A stretch of DNA of 64,000 bases from NCBI RefSeq assembly GCF_009870125.1, contig NC_046679.1:5022001-5086000 (forward strand), written 5' to 3'. This DNA comes from Drosophila pseudoobscura (taxonomy: Eukaryota; Arthropoda; Insecta; Diptera; Drosophilidae). Positions 1-12,575 of this stretch are shown here, piece by piece. How positions within the stretch are numbered: the stretch's first letter is position 1; each line of letters begins with the position of its first letter. Position numbers and translations under genes: made by a program. The notes beneath the pieces were generated by a model, which made no database searches, was not told the origin of the DNA, and was given only the letters and a program-made list of their open reading frames with translations.

Positions 1-559
1 CACAGAAGTGTCACCATCCAAAACGATGTTATCGGGAAATTGTGTTGGGTTTCTCCCAAGAAAATGCATATAGAACTGTTCTTTTCCTATTTTCAAGGGG
101 TTTCGGGGTTGCACTTTAGTATTTTTTGTAATTTTTCGATGTATTTTATACAAAATTATAGAACGTATGGAATAAAGTGGTGTCTAGGATCTGGATCAAT
201 CAAACATCGATAGATTCTAAAAACACAAAAACAAAAATTCTAAAAATACTACCAAACAAAATACTAAAAATACTGCAAAAATTAATAATATCCACATCCT
301 ATATGTATAGACTTATAAAAATAAATGCTAAAAGAGACTGAACAAAATACTGAAATTATTCCAATAAATAATAACACAAACTCTATATAGACTTACAAAA
401 GTTAATACTAACGACTGGAAAAAAAATACTAAAAATACTACAAAAATAAGTACTACTATAATTCAAAAAATTATTTCTAAATCAAGAAATTGTATACAAA
501 ATACTAAAAAATACTATAAAAATACTAAAAATACTGAAACTCCAGCAATGCCCAACAAT

Positions 560-811
560 GTTATTCCAAGCAAAATCTTTTCTGTTTTCACCAAAATATT
601 CCCATAATAAATACCGCCTTCAAGGGTATGAAATACGACCTATATATTCTATATATTCTTTAAAAAATACTACAGAATATACTAAAAATAAAAAAAAAAC
701 TGAAATCAAAGATATCTCAAAACATATATTCCCAGAGAAGATCTTTTCTGTTTTCACCAAAATATTCCAATAGAAAATACCGACCTACAAGGGTATTAAA
801 TACTTCGACCT
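560..811. repeat. Duplicated unit of a dispersed AT-rich repeat
   Basis: Two copies lie about 166 bases apart. A 28-base stretch is identical at 575-602 and 741-768 (it begins atcttttctg and ends aatattcc). In both copies it is followed by a diverged 'aataccg-cct-caagggtat-aaatac' segment. This looks like the internal repeat of a transposon-derived or satellite-like sequence. The family is not identified. Confidence 0.7.
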
Positions 812-3386
812 TCGAATCGTAGTACCTCCCACCGCTCTGCTTCCTTTCTGGCTTTTGGTGGGTTTCAGTTCTTGTTGGTTCAATGATCCAGCCTTGTGTC
901 AATCAGCGTTTTGTTTGGTGTTTGGTGGAAACTGAAGCAGAAATAGAAGCGGAGTGGAGCGGAAATCGGTAGACTAACGAAAATTCCAGCGACTGCAACG
1001 AAGGCACGTAGCGACCAAGACCAAGACCAAGAAGTGGTAGCCAAAGCCGCAACAGAAATGAAAACTTCCGCCATGAAAACTGGGGGCGGGGGAGGGGGCA
1101 AGAAAAGAAGCTGAAGAGGCAGAACCTGGCTTAAAGGTGCAGGCAGAGTGTGTCCCAGGCAGAGGCAAATCGGCGGCCAAGCCCTTGACTACCTGCTAAG
1201 CATTATCATTTAGTTAATATCTCTCTCTCTGGCCAATGTTCCCTTTGTTCCAAGATAGAGCTTAGAAATTCACGAAAAATTCTCCAAAATATACGAACAG
1301 ACTTCTTCGTTGGCCAAGAACCAGTTTTTGTTTTTGTTTTTTTTTTTGTGGCCAAAAACAAGTTTGGGCTTTCGTTTCGTTTTGTTTTTTTTTTGCCTGC
1401 CAAAAGTTGGGGCTTTTAAAGCGTCGAAGCGCCAAAGTTTGCAGCTGTCTGGAAGCCCCATATGAAGCCATAAATGCAAAAAGATATTTCTTTAGGGGCA
1501 GGGGCAGGGGCAGAGGCAGTGCCACACTTTCCAAATTAGTTGCCAGTTCATGTAAAATTAATTTCCGTCCAAGTTCAAACTGTTGCAAGTTGCATCTGGC
1601 ATGCCAGTGCTTCTCCTGTAGCTGCCTCTGCATGTGGCACAGACGACAGTGAAGGCTGCTGCACTCTTGAACCGAGAGAGCAAGTACCGCAAGCGCAGAA
1701 GATCGCCAGAAGACGATAAAACCCACAGAGAGGGAGAGAGAGAGAGGGCCCTGCCTGACTCCTGCTGCCAGAACAATGCTGCTTCCCTGTTGCATGCCCC
1801 AGCACAGAACAGCACAGCACAGCACAGGAGAGATCAATGACACCATGATGAGCATTTGGGTGGAAGCTGCCTCCTTGGTGGATACTGCCGCGGCACGAAA
1901 GAAAGGTCCCTCTCTCGCAGTTGCAGTTGCAGTCGTGAGTGACAAAGTGACTGACTGGCAGACTGACTGGCAGTTAGAACCCGAAACTCGTAGCATTCTA
2001 CGAAGTGGAGTCTTCGTGGAGTCTGCCTCTTTTGGGGGCAGGAAGTCGTGACACTGTACAAATGTCAGCACTTGCGGGCGTGCGGCTTTGCGGCTTTGAG
2101 CCACAACCGCAGCTCTTCCACCAATCAATTATCTTGGCCTACAGACATTAAAGACGCGAAATTTGATATGGGATCCCAAGGGGCGGCAATGACACACGAG
2201 GCACAAAGGCCCAAAGGCCCAAAGGCCCCAGAGCCGAAAGTACAGATCCAGAAGGGCCATACACTCGCCTACAAATTAGCGATGACTCTCCTTGGCCACA
2301 ATCGGCATTAACCTCTGGGGCTGGTTCGAACGCCTGGTGGCACGCCCACAAACTGGTCGTCGCACATGGTCAAGCGCCGCCGAGATACGGCATAGTCAAG
2401 TGCCAAGATGCTTGTTATATTTAGATCAAAAGATACAGATACATAAATGGGGACAGTGCGTGACAAAACTATAAGAAATTGTGACATGAAGTAGAGACTT
2501 TTAAGAGCTGTACAAATTTCCCATAAGCAAAGGGACACATTCCTTTCGATTCCTACAAACAGAGGACCATTCGCCTTAAATGAATGATCTAATCGCCTAG
2601 AAATACCGCTCACAAGTTCCCCAGATGATCTAAAGGGCAAATGTTTATGTTTTTCGATGAAAAAATTCCTATATTAAAGGAAAATATTTAGCCAATAAAT
2701 GTAGGACGATTTTATGGCAGGAAAATCGCCAGAAAAACAACCATTTTCCCCCGTAATACCGCAAGTCGGAAGTCAAATCCCCGCGAATGATTCGCGAATG
2801 GAAATGGAATTGTGGCATCGTTTTGAAAGTCTGTTTAATGTCCTAACGTGTGTTGTTTTCCAAGAATAAAATCTAGTATTGTTTATGGGGTGATTTACGA
2901 GATAAAACAGTGCAAAATAACAAAGAATGTAATGGAAAATTAATATTAAAGGAAGCTGTAAATCTGCTTACAGCTGGGATGGTTCCAGGAGGTGTTAGAT
3001 CTAAACCAAATATAGAATTTCCAGGTACCTTTTTTCCACAATAAGCCTATGCTTTTGAGACGCACTGTGGCCGGCGGATAGACGTGACCAATACCGATTG
3101 ATGGCTCGTTGTTTGGACCATGGCCAAAGCAGCAATCGAATGTCAACGCTCTCGAAAGACAATAAAAGAGCCCGAAAAAGCCCGAAATCAAAAGCCCACA
3201 AAACAGTAGTTAAATCAAGTGTTGCACCCCTCGTCTGCCCCTCTTCTAGCCCTCATCTGCCCCTCTATGTATCCCCCCCTCTCTACAGATCTACAGATCT
3301 ACATATCTTGTTCATTCGTATCTCTTGTTTTCTTGCGAGTGCCACACGAACGATCAATCACCGCAATGTGGCCCATAAAATGCCTC

Positions 3387-3483
3387 TGTGTGTGTGTGTG
3401 TGTGTGTGCGTTTTGGCCATGTCTCATTTTGAAGCACTTTCCCGATGCGATACGTTTGCGGTTAAGAGAGGGGGGGGGGGGGG
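3387..3483. repeat. TG microsatellite and 14-base G run
   Basis: An uninterrupted TG run covers 3387-3408, and a run of 14 G covers 3470-3483. No gene is nearby. Confidence 0.9.
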
Positions 3484-4464
3484 CAGGGGGCCTTGGTCAA
3501 AGAGATTGTTGCAATTATCTTAAAGTATGAGAGCAGAACCCACAACGGATGCGGGCTCATTAAAATCTTCATTAGGGAAGAAGAGGAGGGGGAGAAGGGG
3601 GAGGAGGCGGGGCAGGGGGAGAGTTTATTATTTAAGCATAAATTTAGATCAGATCTCTCAAGTGCTGAGAGATTTATGATTGCTGAAAGCTTCTTCACAC
3701 TTCTGTCAAAATGAAGCCCAAGAATGTGACAGATCGATGGGTACTTAAGAAAAAGAGGGACAGAGAGGGAAAGGGAGGTAGATAGAGATCTCTCTTCGAT
3801 CGGGAAAGAGTTCTGTGTTGCCAATGGAACATGAAATTCATTTCTACAGACTATTTTAATGGTCGATCGAGCGTGTCGGACTGTTTGTTGACATGGCACT
3901 GGGGGCTCCGGGGTCCGGGGTTCCGGGGTCCGGGATCCGAAGTATTGTATCCCATGGTTACAGGCCTGTATGCGGCCTGTATCTGTATCTTTTGGGCTTT
4001 CATTTTTTGGGTTTCTTTTTCTATTTCTGTGGCTAATTAACTTGTAGCTACATTTCTCTCCCGTTTTAACACTTTTGTCGTGGCGTGGGTGTGGGTGTGG
4101 TCGTGGTGGGGGAATGGGGCACGCTTATAGATTCCCCATTTTCATGCCACATTGGTTTCGTGGTGAAAGTTCTTAAAGTTCAGGGAACTTTTTGCCATAA
4201 ATCTGCTTTAATTATCTTATCCTCCAAAGTTCCCATTCATTTGTGTGTTTTTTTGTGCGGTTCATTAGCTAAAAGTTTGGCTGCATAAATTATACAATAT
4301 ATTTCATAAATAATAGCCACTTGTGAAATAGATAATGACCCAAAAAAGGTGGCACGTCTGAAACAAAAAAAGTCGGCGAAAAGACAATCGATTGAATCAT
4401 TTCGAAAAGTCATTCAAAACAAAAAAAAAACGGAGGTTCGTTCACCTGTCGATCGGCAGAAAAG

Positions 4465-4910
4465 GGACAGAAGACGGGCAGCAGAGCAGGGAGCAGAGCG
4501 GGCAGCAGACAGAAAAGAGCAAACAGTGGACAAGAGAGAGCAGAGCAGCGGATAGAAGAGCTGCAGAGCAGTACAGCAGCGGTGGAGTAGAGCTTCAAAG
4601 CAGCGCAGGGCAGAGCAGAGAAGTAGCGAAGAGCAGAGCGGCGAAGGAACAGAGCAGCAGAGCAGTAGAGCTTCAGAGCAGCGGAAAGAGCATAGCAGTA
4701 GAGAAGTAGAGGAATAGATCTGCAGAGCAACGGAGGAGTAGAGCAGCAGAGGAGCAGAGCAGTAGAGCAGCGAAGGAACAGAGCAGTAGAGCATTAAAGG
4801 TGCAGAGCAGCGTACGAGCAGAGCCGCGTACGAGCAGAGCTAAGAAGCAGCGGCGGGCAGAGCAGAGCCAGTGGCTTAGCAAAGCAGCGAAGAGAGCCGC
4901 TGAGCAGCGG
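4465..4910. repeat. GCAGAGCAG low-complexity tract
   Basis: About 450 bases are built from imperfect units of GCAGA/GAGCA (5-10 bases), so all frames give repetitive Ser/Arg/Gln or Leu/Cys/Ser strings. Those open frames are by-products of composition. A related tract lies at 11420-11550. Confidence 0.85.
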
Positions 4911-6119
4911 TCAGCTTTAATCGTATGCGGAACAAACAGAAACCGAAATAGAGAGAGACAAAGAGAGAGGGTGAGCCGAAGGAGGGGAGCACACACATAG
5001 AACCCATCGGGGAACCCAATGTCCAGAGTGACACTCAACTCGAGTACCGTTAGAAACGTAGATAAGGCCATGCGCTGGCACGCCAAACGGTACATTCTGT
5101 ACAGCGAAACAGACGGGGGGTGGGGAGGGGGGAATGTGCATAAATTGTGGTTAAAATTATGACAAAAACACAACAGGCAAGAATGGAACCCCAAGGTACA
5201 CAAATAGGAAGAAATGCCTAAAGATAGAGGCCCCCATATCAGCATGGAGCATGGAGCATGGCTCTGGTCTGTCTCCCCAATCAAAATCAATTGATATTGA
5301 TATTGATAGCACTCCAAAATGATACGCTGATCGTTCTGAAAGAGATTCAAGCCCCCCTGATAAGCCGCTGAAGGAAAGCTCTTTCTCATTTGCATATCAA
5401 TTGGTTTGGAGCGAAGATTATGGGGGGCGGGGCTATATGATGCGGGCCAGATAGGGTTACAGAATTTGTCAACGGATATCAAATGTTTCGAGAGATTTTT
5501 GGTATATATAGAAGGGGTTTCCTTAGCCTAAAATGAAGGGCCATCAATTGGGGATAAATTGGGAAGTTTTCTAAATCGAAATTAAGATATTTTGAAGATT
5601 TCCCGAAAATGTTAGAATAATTACCGATTCCTTTGCCATTTTTTGGGAAATTTTTGGAACCCAATCTATAACGGTTTTAGCTGTCTTTTTGGCCATAAAG
5701 TTCTTCTCTTAAGATGGACTTTCATTAACTAACAATCCATAAATTACTCCTCATTTTCCAAATCTTTCAAACTTAAAAATAAAAGCCCATTAAAATTGGT
5801 ATTTTCTCTGAATATTTTTTGATAAATATTACTACATTTTAATGAGGCACTTTGGTGCTCTCCGGAGTGCAGTCTTTGACAATTTTCAAGCATGTAAACG
5901 GCGCTATAAAATGACAATTTTATGACTCAACACCGAACCCCCTCCCAACCGAACCCCCTCCCCTTTGCCCCAAGACAAGCTGTAACTAAAAAGTCGTTTA
6001 AATAACTAATTTTAAGGCCAGAAGGAGCCAAGAGAGACCCAAAAATAATTTTTGTTGCCATCAGATGATGATGAAATTTTCATTGGCGCCAAACACACAC
6101 AAAATTTTCGATGAAAATC

Positions 6120-6128
<9 letters not shown>

Positions 6129-6154
<26 letters not shown>
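6129..6154. repeat. GA microsatellite
   Basis: An uninterrupted AG/GA run of about 26 bases. Such runs can bind GAGA factor, but no promoter is visible nearby. Confidence 0.9.
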
Positions 6155-6159
<5 letters not shown>

Positions 6160-8261
6160 CATCATTTAATTGAAAGAAAAAGTTTTTAATAGCCCCAAAA
6201 ATATTTGTGGGATTTACGTATATTTTTTGGTGTGGAATAAAAGCTATGTAAAATACTGATCAAAATATTGCGACAAGGGGGCTCTCTCTCTTTTTCTCTG
6301 GGGGATTACCTGGTAAGCGGCTTACGGCGGAAGGCCTCTATAGGGTATCATAAATTGCCACCAAATGCCATGCAAATTTCCTTGTTTTCAGCTTCGTTTC
6401 GTAACTGACTGATTGATTGAATGACTGACTGATGGCTGCCCCCCCTCGAGCCCCATTTTATGCACTTGCGTCTGTCGGTCTGCAATAATTGACTGTTTAT
6501 TGGCAAACGTCGGCTCTGCGGCCTTTTGATCATTTATCGGATCAGTTGCCGCCTCTACACCGCCTTCGGTGTCATGTGGCGCCCCAAAGACGGATCTTTG
6601 GGGCCCTCAGGGTGTGTTGCCGCGACAAATTGCTCAGTGCGGAAGCGTTTGCTGCAGGTCCCCCAGGTCCACGTATTTTTATGGCCAATAATTGTGGCTT
6701 TGACTTTGATTTCCGTGTGGGCGGCGCCTCAGGTGTGTGTCAGAGGTCAATAGTGAGGCAGGGGGAATTTTTCGGGGGGGGCTAAAGACTTTTGGTGGCG
6801 AATCTCACGCCTAAAAAAATAAAATAAATTTTAGGGAAATATTTTAAACGAATTTGGGTACTAAAAAAAGTTGAAGTCGAGTTTTGAAGCCTAAAATAAA
6901 TCCTTTTGGTGGCGAATCTCCCCCTAAAAAAAGAAGAGATTTATTCCATTAATTTATGAGACTTGGCCGCCGAGGAGCCACAGAAAAGAAAGCCAAATTT
7001 CTAGGTCATTGTATATGAAAAAAGCCAAAAAAAATACAGATAAACAAACAAAAAGCGTTGTTGTCTTTCACGGGAACAAAAAAAAAGTTATTCATGCAAC
7101 TTGTGGCAGCCTGCGGTTGCACACACCCCCCCGCCTGAAGTTCAAATGTCAAAGAAAGAGATAGAGATAAAACATCTGCAGAGATTTCCATTTCAATTAG
7201 ATGGAAGCCCATTAGGCGGGGGGTGAGGCGGGGCGGGGTGGGGGTGGGGCGATGTCAGAACACAATAATGTTGTTAGTTTTATTTATTCTGCGGCTTGCA
7301 CTCCATCTGCTGTGCATCTGTGCATCTGTGCATCCGTGCATCTGGCCCGCATCTTTCTGCCTTCCAATGAACTTCAAACTGCTTGGAATTTTACGACTTT
7401 TACGACTTCTAGATGTTTATGGCCAAAACAGCAAAGCTGTTGTGGTGGAAAACGAGTTCCCTCGTCGTGGCATCAACGCCCCCACGAAGTGGCAAATGCC
7501 CAGACACCAGTTGCCGGAATTCTCTTCTCTGTTCAGCGATTGATTTTTTCCGATTTTATGGTTTTTTATTCAAACATTTTTTTGTGTTGAAACAAAAAAA
7601 AACATTCACTTTTTCTTGTGGCACTTTCTTTCTAATCGAAAGTCGCGGTCTTGGCTGGTGGGTGGACGTGGCGGGGGCGGGGGTGGGGGTGCGGCATGTG
7701 TTGGCCGCTTAAAAATTACAAAAATAAGTAAAAGCCAAAAAGGAAAAACATGGCCAGACACCTGTTTAGCCCGAAAAAGAGTTTGGCCTCGAATATCGCC
7801 TTTTTTTGAACAATGGTTACCCGATAGAAATCTACTCGAAAATTTGCCTATTTCTTTTTCTTTTTGTTTTTTGTTTAAACGATAGAAAGTTCCATTTTGA
7901 GATCATAAAAGAAAACCGCCTGCCCCCTCCAGCACTCAATAAATTTTTTTTTTTTTTTGTAAACAAAAACAAAAATGTTCTCCCCCAAAAAAGCATTGCA
8001 CAATTTTTCCATTTTCTTTTCTTGTATGTAAAATTAAAAACAAATAAATAGCAACAACAAACGATTGAGAAAATAAACAAAAAACAAAGAAAGGCAAGGG
8101 GCCTTCGGGGGCCTTCAGTGAGAAGACAATGGTGATACCCTGGAGGGGGTGGGGGGAGGGTGGAGGGGCATTGGGGATACTCGTTGAACTTTTGGAGGGT
8201 TTGAAACTTGCTTTCTTTATTTTTAATAATTAATATAATCCTTTTGGGTAGATATTTAGGC

Positions 8262-8412
8262 ATAAATATATATTTATTTATTATTTATATTTTATTATTT
8301 ATTTATGTATTATTTATATTTTATTATTTTTTTTATTTAATACTATTTTATTATTTATTTTAATAATTTAATTTAATTTATTAATTTATTTATTTTTAAT
8401 TTATTTAATAAA
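8262..8412. repeat. TTTATTTA-rich AT block
   Basis: Nearly pure A/T sequence made of TATTTATT/TTTATTTAAT units. It is simple sequence with no coding content. Confidence 0.85.
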
Positions 8413-9644
8413 TGGGAATGCTCTAAATCCTGTAACCTGGGGGATTTTATATGTTCAAAAACTGATGAGATAAATATTTTATTCTCAAAACTGCGGATAC
8501 TACAGATTTATATTTCCGTTTAGATCAATTTTTTGAAAAGATACGACTTGAAAAAGGCATATGTAGATTTTTATTTATTTATTTATCAATGTATTGAATG
8601 AGAATGCTCAAAATCCTTTAAAATATAGCGATTTTATGCGCTAAAAAACTTCTTAAATATGTTTTATCCTCAAAGCAACAGATGATACTTATTTTTTATT
8701 TAAATTTACATTAATTTTTGGGAAAAAAACGACGCTACGCTTGAGACTGAATCAAAGATCTTTCTGTATCTACCAGTAATTCGTAGTTTTCTTTATTTTT
8801 CTTATATAAAAAAGTGTAAAATATTGGATAAATCGGCAGACCATCTATTATCATATTTATAAGAATAAGACACCTATCCTTATAATCTTGGAGATCCCAT
8901 AGGGTTCTTTTCTAGTATTTCCTGTATTTTCTTTCTTATTTGTTTCCCCCTTTTCATGTGTGTCACATACCATTTCCCACACCTAACACACCCCTTCAAT
9001 ACTCTACAATTAAGGGGTGAATCCCGCAGTGAAGCCCGAGGGCAGTGGCAGGCATTTTCAGGCCATAAAACCGGGCCGGAAACCGTTTCATTTTCTTGAC
9101 TTTTCGCAAAAGGTGTAAACAAAGGCTGGCGGGGCACTCGCACGGATTGAGTTCTAAAGTGTTAAAAACTACCTGTAAGATACACAGATGATGCGGCCAG
9201 AGAGCAGCCCAGCATCCAGAGAGACTGCAGACGAGGGCATGAAATTGTTGGAAAAGATATGCCATGAAATGGGCTTTCGTCAAATTAGCGTGGCAGCGTT
9301 AACGATGGCTGCAACACACCGAGAGTATCTAACAGATGGGATTCTGTGTGCTGTTCCTGTGGTTCTCTGTGTTTTCCCCCTCGTGCACTGCCCCTGCACT
9401 GCCCCTGCACTGCCCCTGGACTGCTCTGTGGGATATTTCGCACTTTGCCTTTGGGATTCCATGCCGTCTAGTGTTCGTCTGCTACCTGTGGCATGTACTG
9501 TGGCCTGGACTGTGCCTTGATTTATATGTGTGGCTGCAAAAACTGCATTCAGTTTTTATCTGTATCTGCATTTGCATGACAGAAACCTTGGGCTGTTATC
9601 TAACTCGAAGAATGCATGGACCTCGCCTGACTTTAGCACTTGAT

Positions 9645-9860
9645 CTACACACACACACAGATACACACACACACACACAGAGATACAGCTGAACCCACCT
9701 CTAAAGAGGGAGAGATTCCAGGGTCTTCGCCGTTTGAGGCCTCATAAATTCTCTCGTCGTTTAGTTTTTACGATTGTCGGCTGGCTTTGTTTGGTTCAGG
9801 CATACACACAGATACACAGATACAGATACACAGAGACATGCCCTGGCACACACACAGATA
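9645..9860. repeat. CA and ACAGATAC microsatellites
   Basis: CA runs occur at about 9649-9680, followed by imperfect 'acagatac' units around 9805-9860. Confidence 0.8.
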
Positions 9861-11419
9861 CTCTCGTGTAGCGTTGTATCTTTCAACGTTTCAGCTCTAT
9901 CTAAATACACGCTGAAGAGTTGAAGTGGAGCCAGCAGCCGCCACAGCCAGCCTCCTGCCAAGATCTTCTGCGTACTGTACTCTCCAGGAAGACTCTCGGG
10001 GACTCCGAAAACTGGTCCCTGGCTTGGGCCAAAGTTTGCGTGTTGTTTGCTGAAAAAGACCCCAAAAGCAACTCTTCTTTGGGCGGGGGGGAGATTCATT
10101 CAGGTAGTAGCCCTAGCCACTGTCTAAGATGTGGCCCCGGGGTCCAAAGATATTTCATATTTATTTTTCAGAAATATTTTGGTTTAAATAAGAGATTGAG
10201 GAATGTATCTGTGATTCGAGGAAGGCGTGCAAATATTTTAACGGTCTTTAAAGAACATTTCGGGGAACTTGTTTTTCCTTCATTTGGAATATAAACTTCA
10301 GTTCCGATTTTTTCAAATAATACAGGTGCTAGGGGTTTAGGGAAAAGAATTGATTGAGGCCGTTACTCTGGCGAGTCAAAGGAATATCTGGGGACATGTT
10401 TTCCCTATTCTAGATGTACTTTTTGCCCCATTTTAGGTGATCTTACTATTTATCAATGTTTAAACGATATTTGGTTATATTTTCTGGGTTTTTAGTTAAT
10501 TTTAAAGCCCTTAAACTTCTGTTTCAATGAAGAACAAAAAATTCTTCTTTTTCCCTGGAAAATGTTCTAGAAATATGATACTTTTCCAGCACTTAAAGAA
10601 CCCAAAACAAAATCTGTTTTGTTGTTAATCTGCCCTCAAAATGTGACTCTTCTTTGGGATATCCATCGGTTACTCATCAGAGCTGCTGGGTCTGAGGGAT
10701 CTGTTGGATCTGGTGGGTCTGTTTTTAATTATGACACATTTAAGAAAGCCCCCCAAAAACGCTGACGAGTCAGACAAAACTCCAAAAGAAAAGGCCGCCG
10801 CCGCCGTCGAGATGGAGAAAGAGTCGGAGAAAGGGATAGAGAGCCCGACCTCTCCCTCTCTCTTTAGAGACATGACGAAAGTACTTTCCTTTTCACGCTC
10901 ATAAAATGGGACTCGCATAAAACTTGAAAATTTTGTCATAAAAAAAAATCAAAAATGTACGAAGCGACACAGCATTTAAGCGGCTTAAATGTCATTTAAA
11001 TAAACCTCCCCCTGCCCCCCCTCGACCAAGATCTGGGGGAGGTCAAGGGGAGACTACCTTTCGAGTCGATACTTGAGACCCTTTCACTCTATCATCGCGA
11101 GCAACGGGAAGGCAGGAAGTGGAAGTCTGCCAAAAAGATCGAAGAGTCCCCCCAAAAAAAAGCAAAAAAGAAACCCCTGGGAGACGTCTGGATCTCTGTG
11201 TGATTACACTTTAATCTGGTTATAATGAGGCTGGAAAATTACCCCAACGGATGTGCTGAGAGCGTGCCTGGCCGCAGGAATGGGACTCCCGACTGAGATT
11301 GAGAGCCCAACCTGTGGTTGACATCCTGGTTGCCAGCCTGTGGGATCACCATTCATCTTTCAAGTGCAGCAGAGATCGGATTACCCGGGCGAAAGAAGAG
11401 CAAAAGAGTTTTTAGTGTG

Positions 11420-11550
11420 GAAGAGGGACAGAGCAGGGCAGAGACGGAGGCAGAGCAGGGCAGAGCAGAGCAGAGCAGGGCAGAGACAGAGGCAGAGACA
11501 GAGGCAGAGACAGAGGCAGAGACCGAGGCAGAGACCGAGGCAGAGACCCT
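11420..11550. repeat. 12-base GAGGCAGAGACA tandem repeat
   Basis: The tract starts as GCAGAGCAG units like the block at 4465-4910. It then becomes six or so copies of a 12-base unit gaggcagagac(a/c). The Arg/Gln and Glu/Thr open frames across it are composition artefacts. Confidence 0.85.
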
Positions 11551-12340
11551 CCGAGAGAACAAACGCCGAACCCCAGACACAATGCAAAGCAGACTCTATC
11601 GTCCCGAAGTTTGTATACCCTTTATAGTGAGAGGACCAAAAAGGGATACTATTTTACACAGAAAAAATTCAGGAGTCCACCTGTATCGCTTCGTCTATTC
11701 ATGCTTATTAGAAATATAACAAAATACTTCGACTACTCCTCGCATATAACACTTTCTGCCACACACGCTTTTCAAGGGTATAACAAAAAGGTAGAGAGGG
11801 AGAGAGGGAGATCCCACCGAAACCGAAAGACGAAACGAAGGAGACAACCGAGCAGACACGACGAGCCGAGCAAATACACTTGTTCGGCTCTGTTGTTGTT
11901 GTTGTATGTTTCGGAAATATGATGCCGCCAAGGCGCAGGTCATAAATAAACCAAAGACACGATCGGACAGAGAAAGAGAGAGAGAGATGGGGAGGGGGGG
12001 AAGAGTACCCCTGGCAGACAGGAAAGTGTTGTAAGATAAGCGTTAGATAAGCGCCGCGCAAACGGGAGACATACCTGGAGAAAGGGAGACGGGAGAGAGG
12101 GGAGCGTGGAGGGTGGAACCCCAACAAAAAAGTTCTCTCGGCTAAGAATGGTTTTTGATAAGAAGAGCAATGAATGAAAGTTGTATAGTTTTTTGGTTGT
12201 TTTTGGGTTTTTTTTTGGGAAGGTATACAATTTCCTGGAAGTTGTGGAAGGAGAACATCAATTTGGTGTTGAGATACCCCGGAAGATGGGAGTTGAAACC
12301 CCTCTCCATCCAACACTAGAATACCCCCCTTCCCATTTAC

Positions 12341-12575
12341 CTGAACTCAAATGGATGCCCGGCAAAATCACCGACGATTCCGCCTTGAAGCCCCCCGTCT
12401 GGAGGCCACTGCTGCTCGTCGGCTTCTCCATGGCCATGTCCAGGGTGGTGGAGCCATCCAAATCGACGAGGGTGTTGCCCTTGAAGAGACCCGCGCTGCG
12501 GTACTCCTTAGCAAAGGGTGTCGCCGCCTGGGCCGCCCCCGCGACCATTAATACCAGCCACACAATCGGGCACAT
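12341..12575 (-). CDS. Putative secreted protein, first coding exon (partial)
   Basis: The gene is not recognised. The ATG at 12575 opens a frame whose first 20 residues (MCPIVWLVLMVAGAAQA, then ATPF) are a textbook signal peptide with likely cleavage after AQA. The mature part continues with AKEYRSAGLFKGNTLVDLDG and a Ser/Thr-rich stretch. The frame reaches a good splice donor (CAG|GTAAAT on the minus strand, donor at 12340-12339) after 78 codons, in phase 1. The frame stays open upstream to 12701 but only from a non-ATG codon, so 12575 is preferred. No matching downstream exon is evident to the left, so the gene either has a very long first intron or continues outside the window. It is probably secreted or a membrane receptor; the role is unknown. 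A Motif 1 element at 14393-14404 could mark its transcription start. Confidence 0.6.

Larger units (their letters stand above)
1..12340. other. Non-coding region: AT-rich repeats, microsatellites, purine tracts
   Basis: I see no convincing exon here on either strand. Open frames exist but follow simple repeats (GA, GCAGAG, poly-Leu/Ser-like frames) and lack any family resemblance or splice context. Contents that can be named are an AT-rich block with many 'aatactaaaaatact'-like units (about 200-560), a duplicated unit at 560-811, a TG run, a G run, a GCAGAGCAG tract, a GA run, a TTTATTTA-rich block (8262-8412) and CA runs. If the minus-strand exon at 12341-12575 belongs to a gene extending left, much of this region would be its intron. 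Confidence 0.6.

Noticed and set aside
1262-2128. 288-codon minus-strand open frame
   Set aside because: Composition is erratic, its end is a poly-T-derived Lys/Asn-rich string, and there is no domain or splice support. It overlaps open frames in all other phases.
2318-2334. GGTTCGAAC, a tRNA T-loop-like sequence
   Set aside because: No matching A box or cloverleaf arms nearby; no tRNA gene was found in the window.
4410-5482. Long Leu/Ser/Cys and Arg/Gln frames
   Set aside because: They follow the GCAGAGCAG simple repeat and appear in several frames at once.
9188-9520. 110-codon plus-strand frame with a helical-looking start
   Set aside because: It runs into a CTGCCCCTG microsatellite-like stretch with no motif or splice context.
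9645-9860. Spaced short repeats considered as a CRISPR-like array
   Set aside because: They are contiguous CA/ACAGATAC microsatellite units with no regular unique spacers, in a eukaryotic genome.
10704-10904. Lys/Glu-rich 66-codon frame
   Set aside because: Charged composition comes from GA-rich DNA; the opposite strand is open too and neither shows a family.
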